A DNA stretch of 64,000 nt from Streptomyces sp. DH41 (GTDB lineage Bacteria > Actinomycetota > Actinomycetes > Streptomycetales > Streptomycetaceae), in contig NZ_JARVKY010000001.1 in the NCBI RefSeq assembly GCF_029813785.1, positions 665,517-729,516 on the forward strand, written 5' to 3'. Positions 1 through 7,737 of this stretch are shown here, piece after piece; position 1 is the first letter of the stretch; each line of letters opens with the position of its first letter. Below the pieces are notes generated by a model. It was not told the origin of the DNA, did not search any database, and saw only the letters and a list, made by a program, of their open reading frames with translations. Both the position numbers and the translations under genes were made by a program.

Positions 1-885
1 CAGGGCCGCCGCCCGGCGCAGCGCGTCGAACGCGGGGTGCACCAGTCCCTTTCGCCAGACCAGTGACACGGGCGAGAGCGGCACGGGGTCGACGAGCGGG
101 CGTACGACGGTCGGCCCGATGGCCACAAAGCCCGCCACGGCGAGGATCGGATTGCGCGTCTTGTCCATGACCCGCTGGAACTCCTCCTCCCCGACGGCCA
201 CCGGAGCGGGTGCCGCCACCTCGATGCCGCGTCCCTCGAACAGGCGGTGCGCGAGGTCGGTCCACTCCGGCGTCCGCGGATTGCCGGCTCCGGCGTACAG
301 GGTCTCGCCCTTCAGCGCGGCGAGCGGCACCTCCGGCAGCCGGGCCAACGGGTGGTCCCCGGGCAGCAGCACCGCCATGGGTTCGTAGCGGACCGGTTGG
401 TGGCCGAGTCCCGCCCGCAGCGCCGGGGCGAGGCCGGCGAACCGGCCGAACGACGCGTCGACGCGGCCGGCGAGCAGTTCGGCCGCGGCGCCCGTCAGTC
501 CGCTCTCGTAACGCGCCATCAGCTCCTGTTCGGGCGCGAGTCCACGGGCCCGTTCCAGGACCAGGCGGCCGGTGTCGAGTTGCGGTGAGTTGAGGTCGAC
601 CAGCAGCGGGCGGGCCTGTCCGAAGGCGGCGAGGAGGTCGTCCTGCGCCCGGAGGACGCGGCGGGCGTACGGCAGCAGCCGCTCGCCGTCGGCCGTCAGG
701 GTCACCTGCCGGGTGGTCCGGACGAACAACTCGGCGCCCAGTTCCCCCTCCAGGCGCCGCACGTCCCTGCTGAGCGCCTGCTGGGCGACGTACAGGCGGG
801 TGGCGGCGCGGGTGAAGTGCAGTTCCTCCGCGACGGTGACGAAGGCGCGCAGGAGGCGGGGGTCGAGGTGGGCGGGTGCGGGCAT
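1..885 (-). CDS. LysR-family transcriptional regulator, 3' end cut by window edge
   Basis: I translated this myself because the frame runs off the window with no stop; 295 residues are visible from an ATG at 883-885. The N-terminus reads MPAPAHLDPRLLRAF, followed by a LysR-type winged helix (LHFTRAAARLYVAQQALSRD, about residues 20-40). After it comes a periplasmic-binding-like effector domain with typical stretches such as MAVLLPGDHPLA. LysR proteins are cytoplasmic DNA-binding regulators that respond to a small molecule, often acting on a divergent neighbour. Here the gene upstream of its start is the oppositely ended ssrA terminator, so no target is obvious. The ligand cannot be inferred. 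The last few residues and the stop lie left of the window. Confidence 0.88.
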   Translation of the reverse strand, partial: MPAPAHLDPRLLRAFVTVAEELHFTRAATRLYVAQQALSRDVRRLEGELGAELFVRTTRQVTLTADGERLLPYARRVLRAQDDLLAAFGQARPLLVDLNSPQLDTGRLVLERARGLAPEQELMARYESGLTGAAAELLAGRVDASFGRFAGLAPALRAGLGHQPVRYEPMAVLLPGDHPLARLPEVPLAALKGETLYAGAGNPRTPEWTDLAHRLFEGRGIEVAAPAPVAVGEEEFQRVMDKTRNPILAVAGFVAIGPTVVRPLVDPVPLSPVSLVWRKGLVHPAFDALRRAAAL

Positions 886-931
886 CCGGCGAATCTACAA
901 CGGCGACCGCGCCGCGATGATGGCACACAAA

Positions 932-973
932 GACCCCCTGAGGCCCGGCGCTCGGCCGGTGCCCCAAGGGGTC
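932..973 (-). terminator. Terminator of ssrA
   Basis: On the minus strand, starting 13 bases beyond the tmRNA 3' end, GACCCC pairs with GGGGTC around an inner CCGGC/GCCGG stem, followed by a short T-rich stretch (TCTTTGT). Position and form fit an intrinsic terminator for the tmRNA transcript. Confidence 0.6.
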
Positions 974-985
974 ACCATGGAAATG

Positions 986-1382
986 TGGAGATGGCGGGAA
1001 TCGAACCCGCGTCCAACGGTGCGGAACCAGGGCTTCTCCGTGTGCAGTCCGCTTCGATTTTCTCAGCCCCGGAGATCACGCGGACAAGTCTCCGACGGGC
1101 TCAGTCACTGTTTGGTTTCCCTCTTCACCCCGTGACCGGGATCAAGGTTTAGTCCCCTAGCTGATGCCAGGATCCGGGTCGGGAACAGCCCCGGGCTGAC
1201 ACTCCCTTAGTAGGAGGCTCGCTTCGCTACCTGAGATCAGGCAGCGAGGGCGAAGGCCTGCTGGGAGGAATCGCGCTTGGAATTGGCGATTATTTTTTTC
1301 GGCCTGTGGTTAACGAGATCATGGCCGCTTCCTCGACACGCTTCCCCTGCTTCGACATCCGCTGTCGAAACCGATCATCCCC
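986..1382 (-). ncRNA. ssrA: Transfer-messenger RNA (tmRNA)
   Basis: tmRNA rescues stalled ribosomes in trans-translation together with SmpB. The 5' end GGGGATG pairs with CATCTCC at the 3' end to form the seven-pair tRNA-like acceptor stem, leaving discriminator A at 986. The CCA is not encoded. The T-arm GCGGGTTCGATTCCCGC and the 5' GGTTTCGACAGCGG segment are diagnostic. The internal reading frame on the minus strand from 1287 to 1237 encodes ANSKRDSSQQAFALAA followed by TGA, a protease tag with the conserved ALAA end. The 397-base length is normal for actinobacteria. smpB lies directly upstream on the same strand and a SigR-like promoter sits about 85 bases upstream. Confidence 0.97.
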
Positions 1383-1466
1383 ATGTTGATTTTTCAATCC
1401 TCCGAAGAGGTCCCTCCGAGGAGGGCGCGCACCCGCTGTGGGGTGCAAGTGCCATCGTACGTGACC

Positions 1467-1492
1467 AACGCACGCGGGTGCCAGCCTATTCC
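1467..1492 (-). promoter_or_regulatory. Candidate SigR (disulphide stress) promoter for ssrA
   Basis: Read on the minus strand, GGAAT at 1492-1488 is separated by exactly 18 bases from GTT at 1469-1467, matching the Streptomyces SigR consensus GGAAT-N18-GTT. It points at ssrA with a leader of roughly 80 bases, which would be removed by processing. From memory, ssrA belongs to the S. coelicolor SigR regulon; I could not check this. Confidence 0.6.
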
Positions 1493-1525
1493 TCCTGTGG
1501 GGCAGGCCCGCTGTCCCTGGGGGTG

Positions 1526-2005
1526 TCAGGCCCGCTGCTTGCGCCTGATCGCCGAGATCGTCCGCTCCGCCTCGCGGCGGTCCTGCTTCTCCCGCAGGGT
1601 CTGGCGCTTGTCGTACTCCTTCTTGCCGCGCGCCAGCGCGATCTCGACCTTGGCCCGGCCGTCCTTGAAGTACAGCGCCAGGGGCACGATCGTGTGACCG
1701 GTCTCCTGGGACTTCGACTCCAGCTTGTCGATCTCCACCCGGTGCAGCAGCAGCTTCCGCTTGCGGCGGGCGCTGTGGTTGGTCCAGGTGCCCTGGCTGT
1801 ACTCCGGCACGTGCACGTTGTGCAGCCACGCCTCGTGTCCGTCCAGCTGCACGAAGCCGTCGGCCAGCGATGCCCGCCCCTGGCGCAGCGACTTCACCTC
1901 GGTCCCGGACAGGACCAGGCCGGCCTCGTACGTGTCGAGGATCTGGTAGTCGTGCCGCGCCTTCTTGTTCTGCGCGATCAGCTTGCGCCCTTTTTCCTTA
2001 GCCAT
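1526..2005 (-). CDS. smpB: SsrA-binding protein SmpB
   Basis: SmpB binds the tRNA-like domain of tmRNA and places it in the ribosomal A site, its C-terminal tail probing the empty mRNA channel. The 159-residue product has the family signatures: [28 protein letters not shown] near the N-terminus, the central [17 protein letters not shown] segment, and a basic C-terminal tail ([21 protein letters not shown]). I chose the ATG giving [10 protein letters not shown], the usual family start; an in-frame ATG four codons upstream (MGCT) is possible. It lies between the S41 protease gene and ssrA, all on the minus strand, in the common smpB-ssrA arrangement. Confidence 0.96.
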   Translation of the reverse strand: MAKEKGRKLIAQNKKARHDYQILDTYEAGLVLSGTEVKSLRQGRASLADGFVQLDGHEAWLHNVHVPEYSQGTWTNHSARRKRKLLLHRVEIDKLESKSQETGHTIVPLALYFKDGRAKVEIALARGKKEYDKRQTLREKQDRREAERTISAIRRKQRA

Positions 2006-2068
2006 AGTGCAGCCCATTTTGGCACTACGGAGGGGGTCCGCGGGAAGCCGATTTACGCGGGGGCGCTC

Positions 2069-3241
2069 CTAGCGTCCCAGTCCGCTCAGCACCGTCCGTG
2101 CCCGGTCCAGGGCGGCCGGGTCCGTCGGGTCGACCTCCAGGTCGGGCGTGATGCCGGTGCCGTCGACGCCGCGGCCGGAGGGGGTGCGGTAGTGCCCGAC
2201 GGTCAGCTCGGCCACCGCGCCGCCGGGCAGCCGGCCCGGCATCTGCACCGAGCCCTTGCCGAAGGTGCGGGAGCCCAGGACGACCGCCCGGCCGCGGTCC
2301 TGGAGGGCACCGGTGAGGAGCTCGGCCGCGCTCATCGTGCCGCCGTCGACGAGCGCGACCAGGGGTCTGGTGGTGTCGCCGCCGGGCTCGGCGTGCAGGG
2401 CCCGCTGGTCGCCGTCGACGTCGTACGTGGCGACCAGGCCGCCGTCGAGGAAGGCGGAGGCGGCGGTGACGGCCTCGGCGACCAGCCCGCCGGAGTTGCC
2501 GCGCAGGTCGAGGACGACCCCGGCGCCGGACGGCAGCCGCTCCACGGCTCCGCGCACCTGTTCGCCGACGCCCTTGGTGAACGACACGACCCTGACCACG
2601 GTGACGCCGTCGGCGAGGGTGCGCACGGTCACCGGGTCCGTGGACAGCCGCGCCCGGCGGACGGTCTCCGTCCACGCGCGCGTGCCGCGTTCCAGGCCGA
2701 GCCGGACGGCGGTGCCGGCGGGCTCGGCCTCGGTGTCGCCGCGCAGTATGGAGACGACCTCGGTGACGGGGCGCCCGTCCACCCGCTCTCCGTCGACGCT
2801 GCGCAGCCGGTCGCCCTGGCGGATTCCGGCGTCGGCGGCGGGCGAGCCGGAGCGCACCTCGCTCACCTCGATGCGGCCGTCGCGCTCGCGGCGGGCGGAG
2901 AGCCCGACGCCGGTGTACCGGCCGTCGAGGGCGTCCTCCAACTCCTCGTACTCGCCCCGGGAGTAGACGGCGCCCCAGCGGTCCCCGCTGCGGCTGACGG
3001 CGCGTTCGGCGGCCTCCTCGGGGGACTTGCCGTCGGCCATCGCCTCGGACGCCGCCCGCGCGACCTCCTCGTGCCGGCCGGCCGGGACGGCGGCGTCGGC
3101 CGTGTCGGGCGGGGGCTTCCGGTCGGTCTCGGGGAACGAGCCGGTGGCCGCGCCCGCGACGAGCACGCTCGCGAACACCAAGGTCAGGGCGGCCCCGCGG
3201 CGTGTGCGGCGGGGCTGACAGAACAGGTCACGACCTGACAT
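2069..3241 (-). CDS. S41-family PDZ protease (C-terminal processing peptidase)
   Basis: A CtpA-like serine protease that probably cuts exported or membrane proteins outside the membrane. Residues 15-33 form a signal/anchor segment (RGAALTLVFASVLVAGAA). Residues about 50-100 are a helical prodomain. A PDZ domain follows at 105-185 (YTGVGLSARRER onward). The S41 catalytic domain covers about 205-390, with Ser304 in GTMSAAE and Lys329 in SRTFGKGSVQ as the expected Ser-Lys dyad, and the substrate-groove motif VVLDLRGNSGG at 242-252. The length of 390 is typical. It lies between the ftsEX terminator and smpB, 63 bases upstream of smpB. The link to FtsX-driven wall hydrolysis is only positional. 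Confidence 0.92.
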   Translation of the reverse strand: MSGRDLFCQPRRTRRGAALTLVFASVLVAGAATGSFPETDRKPPPDTADAAVPAGRHEEVARAASEAMADGKSPEEAAERAVSRSGDRWGAVYSRGEYEELEDALDGRYTGVGLSARRERDGRIEVSEVRSGSPAADAGIRQGDRLRSVDGERVDGRPVTEVVSILRGDTEAEPAGTAVRLGLERGTRAWTETVRRARLSTDPVTVRTLADGVTVVRVVSFTKGVGEQVRGAVERLPSGAGVVLDLRGNSGGLVAEAVTAASAFLDGGLVATYDVDGDQRALHAEPGGDTTRPLVALVDGGTMSAAELLTGALQDRGRAVVLGSRTFGKGSVQMPGRLPGGAVAELTVGHYRTPSGRGVDGTGITPDLEVDPTDPAALDRARTVLSGLGR

Positions 3242-3264
3242 GCCGGTGAGTCTAGGACAACGCG

Positions 3265-3300
3265 AGAGGGCCGCACGGTCGCTTCACCGTGCGGCCCTCT
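3265..3300 (-). terminator. Intrinsic terminator after ftsEX
   Basis: AGAGGGCCGCACGGT and ACCGTGCGGCCCTCT form a 15-pair perfect stem around a six-base loop (cgcttc). It begins 10 bases after the ftsX stop and ends 24 bases before the S41 start, separating the two transcription units. Confidence 0.8.
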
Positions 3301-3309
3301 TGGTATGTG

Positions 3310-4227
3310 TCACACCTTCAGGTACTTGCGCAGCGCGAAGAACGCGGCCAACGCGGGCATCAGCAGGCTCGTGGCCAGGATGAGCGGAAGCTTCGTCAGC
3401 ACGGCGTCCCAGCCGATGAAGTTGATCAGGTTCAGCTTCTCGGACAGGGCGAGTCCGTTGTCGATGATGAAGTACCTGGCGGCCACCAGGAAGCCGCAGG
3501 CGACACCACCGCCGATGAGCCCGGCGACCGCCGCCTCCATGATGAACGGCGCCTGGATGTAGAAGCCGGAGGCGCCGACCAGTCGCATGATGCCGGTCTC
3601 ACGCCGACGGCTGAACGCCGAGACGCGCACGGTGTTGACGATCAGCATCAGCGCGACGACGAGCATCAGCGCCATCACCGCGCGGGCGGCCCAGTTCATG
3701 CCGTTGAGGAGGCCGAAGAGGTTGTCCAGGATGCCCTTCTGGTCCTGCACGGACTGCACGCCGTCCCGGCCGTCGAAGGCGGTGGCGATGACCTGGTACT
3801 TCTCCGGGTCCTTCAGCTTGATCCGGTACGACTCCTGCATCTGGTCCGGCGTGAGGGAGCTGGCCAGCGGCGAGTCGCCGAACTGCTCCTTGTAGTGCTT
3901 GTACGCCTCGTCCTGCGACTCGTACGTCACCTTGTCGACGACGGTCATCTCGTCGAGGTCGGACATGATCTGTTTCTTCTGGTCCTCGGTCACCGCGCCC
4001 TTGGCGCAGTTGGGGTCGGACTCGGCGTCGCTCTTGTTGCAGAGGAAGACCGAGACGTTGACCTTGTCGTACCAGTAGCCCTTCATGGTGGTCACCTGGT
4101 CGCTCATCAGCAGCGAACCGCCGAACAGGGCCAGGGACAGGGCGACGGAGACGATGACGGCGAAGGTCATCGTCAGATTGCGGCGAAGACCGACACCGAT
4201 CTCCGAGAGCACGAACTGGGCGCGCAT
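3310..4227 (-). CDS. ftsX: Cell division protein FtsX
   Basis: FtsX is the membrane subunit of the FtsEX complex, which couples ATP hydrolysis in the cytoplasm to activation of peptidoglycan hydrolases outside. The 305 residues begin MRAQFVLSEIGVGLRRNLTM, the amphipathic N-terminus of the family. TM1 is near 20-42, followed by a large extracellular domain (about 45-170) with Cys63 and Cys74 that may form a disulphide. Three more TM segments lie near 182-202, 228-250 and 280-298. Cytoplasmic RRRETGIMRLVGAS is the family coupling loop. It follows ftsE by 29 bases in the same direction. Confidence 0.96.
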   Translation of the reverse strand: MRAQFVLSEIGVGLRRNLTMTFAVIVSVALSLALFGGSLLMSDQVTTMKGYWYDKVNVSVFLCNKSDAESDPNCAKGAVTEDQKKQIMSDLDEMTVVDKVTYESQDEAYKHYKEQFGDSPLASSLTPDQMQESYRIKLKDPEKYQVIATAFDGRDGVQSVQDQKGILDNLFGLLNGMNWAARAVMALMLVVALMLIVNTVRVSAFSRRRETGIMRLVGASGFYIQAPFIMEAAVAGLIGGGVACGFLVAARYFIIDNGLALSEKLNLINFIGWDAVLTKLPLILATSLLMPALAAFFALRKYLKV

Positions 4228-4256
4228 GGCGTCTCGTTAAGCCTTTCCGTTCCTCG

Positions 4257-4946
4257 TCAGTGCTGGTAGCCGTAGACGCCGCGTGCCTGGTCGCGGACGA
4301 GACGGCCCTTCTCCAGCTCGATGACGCGCTTGCGCATCTGGTCCACGATGTTCTGGTCGTGGGTCGCCATGATCACGGTGGTGCCCGTCCGGTTGATGCG
4401 GTCGAGCAGCTTCATGATGCCGACGGAGGTCTGCGGGTCGAGGTTGCCGGTGGGCTCGTCCGCGATGAGCAGCTTGGGCCGGTTGACGAAGGCGCGCGCG
4501 ATGGCGACGCGCTGCTGCTCACCGCCGGACAGCTCGCCCGGCCTGCGGTCCTCCTTGCCGCCGAGCCCGACGAGGTCGAGCACCTGCGGCACGGACTTGC
4601 GGATCTCGCCGCGTGACTTGCCGATGACCTCCTGCGCGAAGGCGACGTTCTCGCCGACCGTCTTGTTCGGCAGCAGGCGGAAGTCCTGGAACACCGTCCC
4701 CAGCTGGCGCCGCATCTGCGGCACCTTCCAGTTGGACAGGCGGGCGAGATCCTTGCCCAGAACGTGCACCTGTCCGTGGCTGCACCGCTCCTCGCGGAGG
4801 ACCAGCCGCAGGAAGGTGGACTTTCCGGAGCCGGAGGACCCCACGAGGAAGACGAACTCGCCCTTCTCGACCTCCAGGGAGACGTCCCTGAGGGCTGGGT
4901 GGTTCTGTTTGGGGTAGACCTTGGACACGTTGTCGAATCGGATCAC
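4257..4946 (-). CDS. ftsE: Cell division ATP-binding protein FtsE
   Basis: The ABC ATPase partner of FtsX. The 229 residues start with a GTG codon at [12 protein letters not shown]. Walker A GSSGSGKS lies at 36-43, the ABC signature LSGGEQQR near 139, Walker [13 protein letters not shown] near 160, and the H-loop in MATHD. The C-terminal [23 protein letters not shown] is family-typical. The 244-base gap upstream (4947-5190) separates it from a divergent small gene and should hold promoters for both. Confidence 0.97.
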   Translation of the reverse strand: MIRFDNVSKVYPKQNHPALRDVSLEVEKGEFVFLVGSSGSGKSTFLRLVLREERCSHGQVHVLGKDLARLSNWKVPQMRRQLGTVFQDFRLLPNKTVGENVAFAQEVIGKSRGEIRKSVPQVLDLVGLGGKEDRRPGELSGGEQQRVAIARAFVNRPKLLIADEPTGNLDPQTSVGIMKLLDRINRTGTTVIMATHDQNIVDQMRKRVIELEKGRLVRDQARGVYGYQH

Positions 4947-5190
4947 GGATGCACCACGGGTCGCCGGGGGTAGATGTGCGTGACCATACGCGAATCGGGG
5001 AGCGGACCGCAGTCACCGGTCGGGGTTGCGCATCAGTTGCGCGTTTTGTCCTCGGCTCGCGCCGGCCCCGGCCCGGGCCCCGGAGGGAAGGCGCGCGGGG
5101 CCCCACGGAACCTGGCACAGTGGAAGGGGGAACGTTCGCGTCGGTGCGGGCGTTGTCCTGACGGAGCCGGTGGGCAAGGAGGGTGAGCGC

Positions 5191-5382
5191 ATGACGTACG
5201 ACCGGTTGGTGTGCGCGAACTGCGCGGCGCCCGTGAACGAGGGCAGATGCCCGGTGTGCCGGGCGAACCGCGAGCGGCTGCAGCAGGGGAACTTCCTCGC
5301 GGGGCTGAATCCGATGACGCTGGTCGCGCTGCTGACGGTGCTGGTCGCGGCGGTGGCCCTGCTGGCCCACCAGACCGCCTGA
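5191..5382 (+). CDS. Small zinc-ribbon membrane protein (63 aa)
   Basis: A short gene with a strong ribosome-binding site, AAGGAGG, eight bases before the ATG giving MTYDRLVCANCAAPVNEG. Two Cys-x2-Cys pairs (CANC at 8-11 and CPVC at about 20-23) make a compact zinc-ribbon. A hydrophobic segment, TLVALLTVLVAAVALLAHQ, ends the protein. The good RBS, the paired cysteines and a dedicated terminator downstream support a real gene. The predicted form is a cytoplasmic zinc knuckle on a C-terminal membrane anchor. I do not recognise a functional name. Confidence 0.82.
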   Translation: MTYDRLVCANCAAPVNEGRCPVCRANRERLQQGNFLAGLNPMTLVALLTVLVAAVALLAHQTA

Positions 5383-5433
5383 CGCACGCGGAGGGTCCAC
5401 GGGGCCCCCGGGACACGGTCACGCAAGCGGACG

Positions 5434-5474
5434 GAGAAGGGGCCCGGAGCGTTGTGCGCTCCGGGCCCCTTCTC
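5434..5474. terminator. Bidirectional terminator between convergent genes
   Basis: GAGAAGGGGCCCGGAGCG and CGCTCCGGGCCCCTTCTC make a long perfect stem with a loop of about five bases. It lies between the plus-strand zinc-ribbon gene and the minus-strand LAETG protein gene, so it can end both transcripts. Confidence 0.85.
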
Positions 5475-5507
5475 GTGCGTGCGCTGTGCGTACGCGGACG
5501 GCTACCG

Positions 5508-6236
5508 TCAGGCGGCAGCGCCGCCGCGGCCGTTCATCAGACGCGGCAGGAAGCGGAAGCCGATGCCTCCGGCGATCATCGTGGCGGCGCCGACCAGCAG
5601 GAACGTGGTCTGCGCGGCGCCCGTCTCGGCGAGCTCCTCGCCGCTGCCCTGGGCGGTGGTGTCGGAGGCCTGGGCCTCCTCACCGGTGTCGGTCAGGGCC
5701 GAGGAACCCTCGTTCTGGCTGACGTTGTCGTTGCTGCCGCCGTCGGGGTTGGTGTTGTCGCCCCCGCCGCCGTTGCCGCCACCGTTGCCGCCGCCGTTAC
5801 CCGGGTCCGTGGGGTCCGTGGGGTCGGTCGGGTCCGTCGGGTCCGTGGGGTCGGTCGGGTCCGTGGGATCCGTGGGATCCGTCGGGTCCGTGGGGTCGGT
5901 CGGGTCCGTCGGGTCCGTGGGATCCGTCGGGTCCGTGGGGTCCGTCGGGTCCGTCGGGTCCGTGGGATCCGTCGGGTCCGTGGGATCCGTCGGGTCCGTG
6001 GGATCCGTCGGGTCCGTCGGCTCGTTCGGGTCCGTCGGAATGTCGGTGGGCGGGGTCGTCGGCTCCTCGTCGTCGCCGTCGAGGCTCACGCCGACGTCGA
6101 CGCTGGTGTCGCCGACGCCCGCGCTCACACCGAGGTCGAGCGCCGAGGCGGCACCCGCGGCGGTCAGCGAGGCTCCGGCCGCGATCACGGCACCGGCCGC
6201 TATGCGTGCGACACGGATCCGCGTCTTCTTGGTCAT
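5508..6236 (-). CDS. Wall-anchored protein with PTD repeats and LAETG sorting signal
   Basis: A 242-residue exported protein. Residues 1-33 form a signal peptide with a KKTRIR start and AGAASA cleavage region. A short conserved-looking segment with DLGVSAGVGDTSVDVGVSLDGD follows (34-55), then about 24 consecutive Pro-Thr-Asp triplets (roughly 75-146). Next come a Gly/Asn-rich stretch (GNGGGNGGGNGGGG) and a Ser/Thr/Glu-rich stalk. The C-terminus is a sortase signal: LAETG near 209, a hydrophobic segment TTFLLVGAATMIAGGIGF and a positive tail (PRLMNGRGG). LAxTG is the motif favoured by Streptomyces class E sortases. The likely role is a stalk-like surface protein. No sortase gene is in the window. 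RBS GGGGG precedes the ATG by 9-13 bases. Confidence 0.9.
   Translation of the reverse strand: MTKKTRIRVARIAAGAVIAAGASLTAAGAASALDLGVSAGVGDTSVDVGVSLDGDDEEPTTPPTDIPTDPNEPTDPTDPTDPTDPTDPTDPTDPTDPTDPTDPTDPTDPTDPTDPTDPTDPTDPTDPTDPTDPTDPTDPTDPTDPGNGGGNGGGNGGGGDNTNPDGGSNDNVSQNEGSSALTDTGEEAQASDTTAQGSGEELAETGAAQTTFLLVGAATMIAGGIGFRFLPRLMNGRGGAAA
5803..6018 (-). repeat. In-frame 9-bp minisatellite encoding (Pro-Thr-Asp)n
   Basis: About 24 head-to-tail copies of a 9-base unit (plus strand gggtccgtc/gggtccgtg/ggatccgtc/gggtcggtc). Copies differ only at third positions, so every unit still encodes P-T-D. Such an array can change copy number by slippage without a frameshift. Confidence 0.95.
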
Positions 6237-6554
6237 ATGGTTGCTACCCCCAGTAGCCGAATCGTCAGAGAGGCCGCGCTCGGGGCCGTGATCGACGGAG
6301 GTAGCTCTGCTGATGCCCCCGGTTCACATGCGCCCCAGAAATACGCATGCCGCGCCTCACCCTTACGAATGTTCAAAGCAACGTCAAGGCCATTGCGTAC
6401 GCGATGTCCAGGTACGGGACGTATGCCGGACACAATGGGTGTGAGTGTGATGTAAAACCCAGACATCACCGGCGGAGAGGGGGCCAGACAAAAGGCAACC
6501 GCCGCCGGAAGGGCGGCAGTTGCCTTGTCGACAAAGCGGCGTCAGCGCCTCGCG
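6237..6554. other. Intergenic region between prfB and the LAETG gene
   Basis: This gap is upstream of the LAETG gene and downstream of prfB, both on the minus strand. The prfB-proximal end holds the prfB terminator (6492-6526). The rest should carry the LAETG promoter. Reading the minus strand, TTGACG occurs at 6387-6382 with TAAGGG 16 bases further on, a weak candidate. No convincing open frame was seen. Confidence 0.45.
6492..6526 (-). terminator. Terminator of prfB
   Basis: AAGGCAACCGCCGCC and GGCGGCAGTTGCCTT pair with one mismatch around a short loop, 28 bases after the prfB stop on the minus strand. Confidence 0.75.
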
Positions 6555-7661
6555 CTACTTCTCCTGCTGCTTGCGCCAGCGAATGCCGGCCTCCAGGAAA
6601 CCGTCGATCTCACCGTTGAAAACCGACTCGGGGTTGCCCACTTCGTGCTCCGTGCGCAGGTCCTTGACCATCTGGTACGGGTGCAGCACGTACGAACGCA
6701 TCTGGTTGCCCCAGGAGTTGCCGCCGTCGCCCTTGAGGGCGTTCATCTTGGCCTGCTCCTCCTGGCGGCGCCGCTCCAGCAGCTTGGCCTGGAGGACGTT
6801 CATGGCGGTGGCCTTGTTCTGGATCTGGGAGCGCTCGTTCTGGCAGGAGACCACGATGCCGGTGGGGAGGTGGGTGAGCCGCACCGCGGAGTCGGTGGTG
6901 TTCACGCCCTGGCCGCCGGGACCGGACGAGCGGTACACGTCCACCCGCAGCTCGGACTCGTCGATCTCGATGTGGTCGGTCTGCTCGACCACGGGGAGGA
7001 TCTCGACGCCCGCGAAGGAGGTCTGCCGGCGCCCCTGGTTGTCGAAGGGCGAGATGCGCACCAGCCGGTGCGTGCCCTGCTCGACGGAGAGGGTGCCGTA
7101 GGCGTACGGCGACTGCACGGCGAAGGTGGTCGACTTGATGCCGGCCTCCTCCGCGTACGACGTCTCGTAGATCTCGGTCTTGTAGCCGCGCTGCTCGGCC
7201 CACCGCAGGTACATGCGCTGGAGCTTCTCGGCGAAGTCGGCGGCGTCCACGCCGCCGGCCTCGGCGCGGATGTTGACGAGCGCCTCACGGGCGTCGTACT
7301 CACCCGAGAGCAGCGTGCGGACCTCCATCTCGTCCAGCGCCTTCTTGACGGCCGTGAGCTCGGACTCGGCCTCGGCGCGGGTGTCCGGGTCGTCCTCCTC
7401 CTCGGCCATCTCGAAGAGCACCCCGAGATCGTCGATCCGGCCGCGCAGGGTCTCGGCCTTCCTGACCTCGGCCTGGAGGTGCGAGAGCTTGCTGGTGATC
7501 TTCTGCGCCGCCTCCGGGTCGTCCCACAGGGAGGGCGCGGCCGCCTGCTCCTCGAGCACGGCGATGTCTGCCCTCAGCTTGTCGAGGTCCAGGACGGCCT
7601 CGATCGACTCCATGGTCGAGGAGAGGGACTTCAGCTCTTCGGATACATCGACGACTGCCAC
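6555..7661 (-). CDS. prfB: Peptide chain release factor 2
   Basis: RF2 recognises UGA/UAA stop codons and triggers peptide release. The 368 residues show the class-I factor layout: helical domain 1 (1-110), the stop-codon recognition loop SPF at 204-206, and the catalytic GGQ at 249-251 in [12 protein letters not shown]. The SPF tripeptide identifies RF2 rather than RF1. The frame is continuous through the codon-25 region, where many bacteria carry the programmed UGA frameshift, so that autoregulation is absent here. It is a single gene with its own terminator; the kinase gene upstream is 76 bases away. Confidence 0.97.
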   Translation of the reverse strand: MAVVDVSEELKSLSSTMESIEAVLDLDKLRADIAVLEEQAAAPSLWDDPEAAQKITSKLSHLQAEVRKAETLRGRIDDLGVLFEMAEEEDDPDTRAEAESELTAVKKALDEMEVRTLLSGEYDAREALVNIRAEAGGVDAADFAEKLQRMYLRWAEQRGYKTEIYETSYAEEAGIKSTTFAVQSPYAYGTLSVEQGTHRLVRISPFDNQGRRQTSFAGVEILPVVEQTDHIEIDESELRVDVYRSSGPGGQGVNTTDSAVRLTHLPTGIVVSCQNERSQIQNKATAMNVLQAKLLERRRQEEQAKMNALKGDGGNSWGNQMRSYVLHPYQMVKDLRTEHEVGNPESVFNGEIDGFLEAGIRWRKQQEK

Positions 7662-7737
7662 GCATCCAGCGTAACGGCTCCGCCAACCGGCCTTCGCCGG
7701 GTCGTCACCGGATGGCGGTGGGGCGGCGTGCCCGGAC

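Noticed and set aside
5803..6018. Possible CRISPR array
   Set aside because: Units are 9 bp without spacers, all in frame with a protein.
5452..6291. A plus-strand frame encoding (Gly-Ser-Val)n
   Set aside because: It is the complement of the PTD repeat. The minus-strand frame has a signal peptide and sorting signal.
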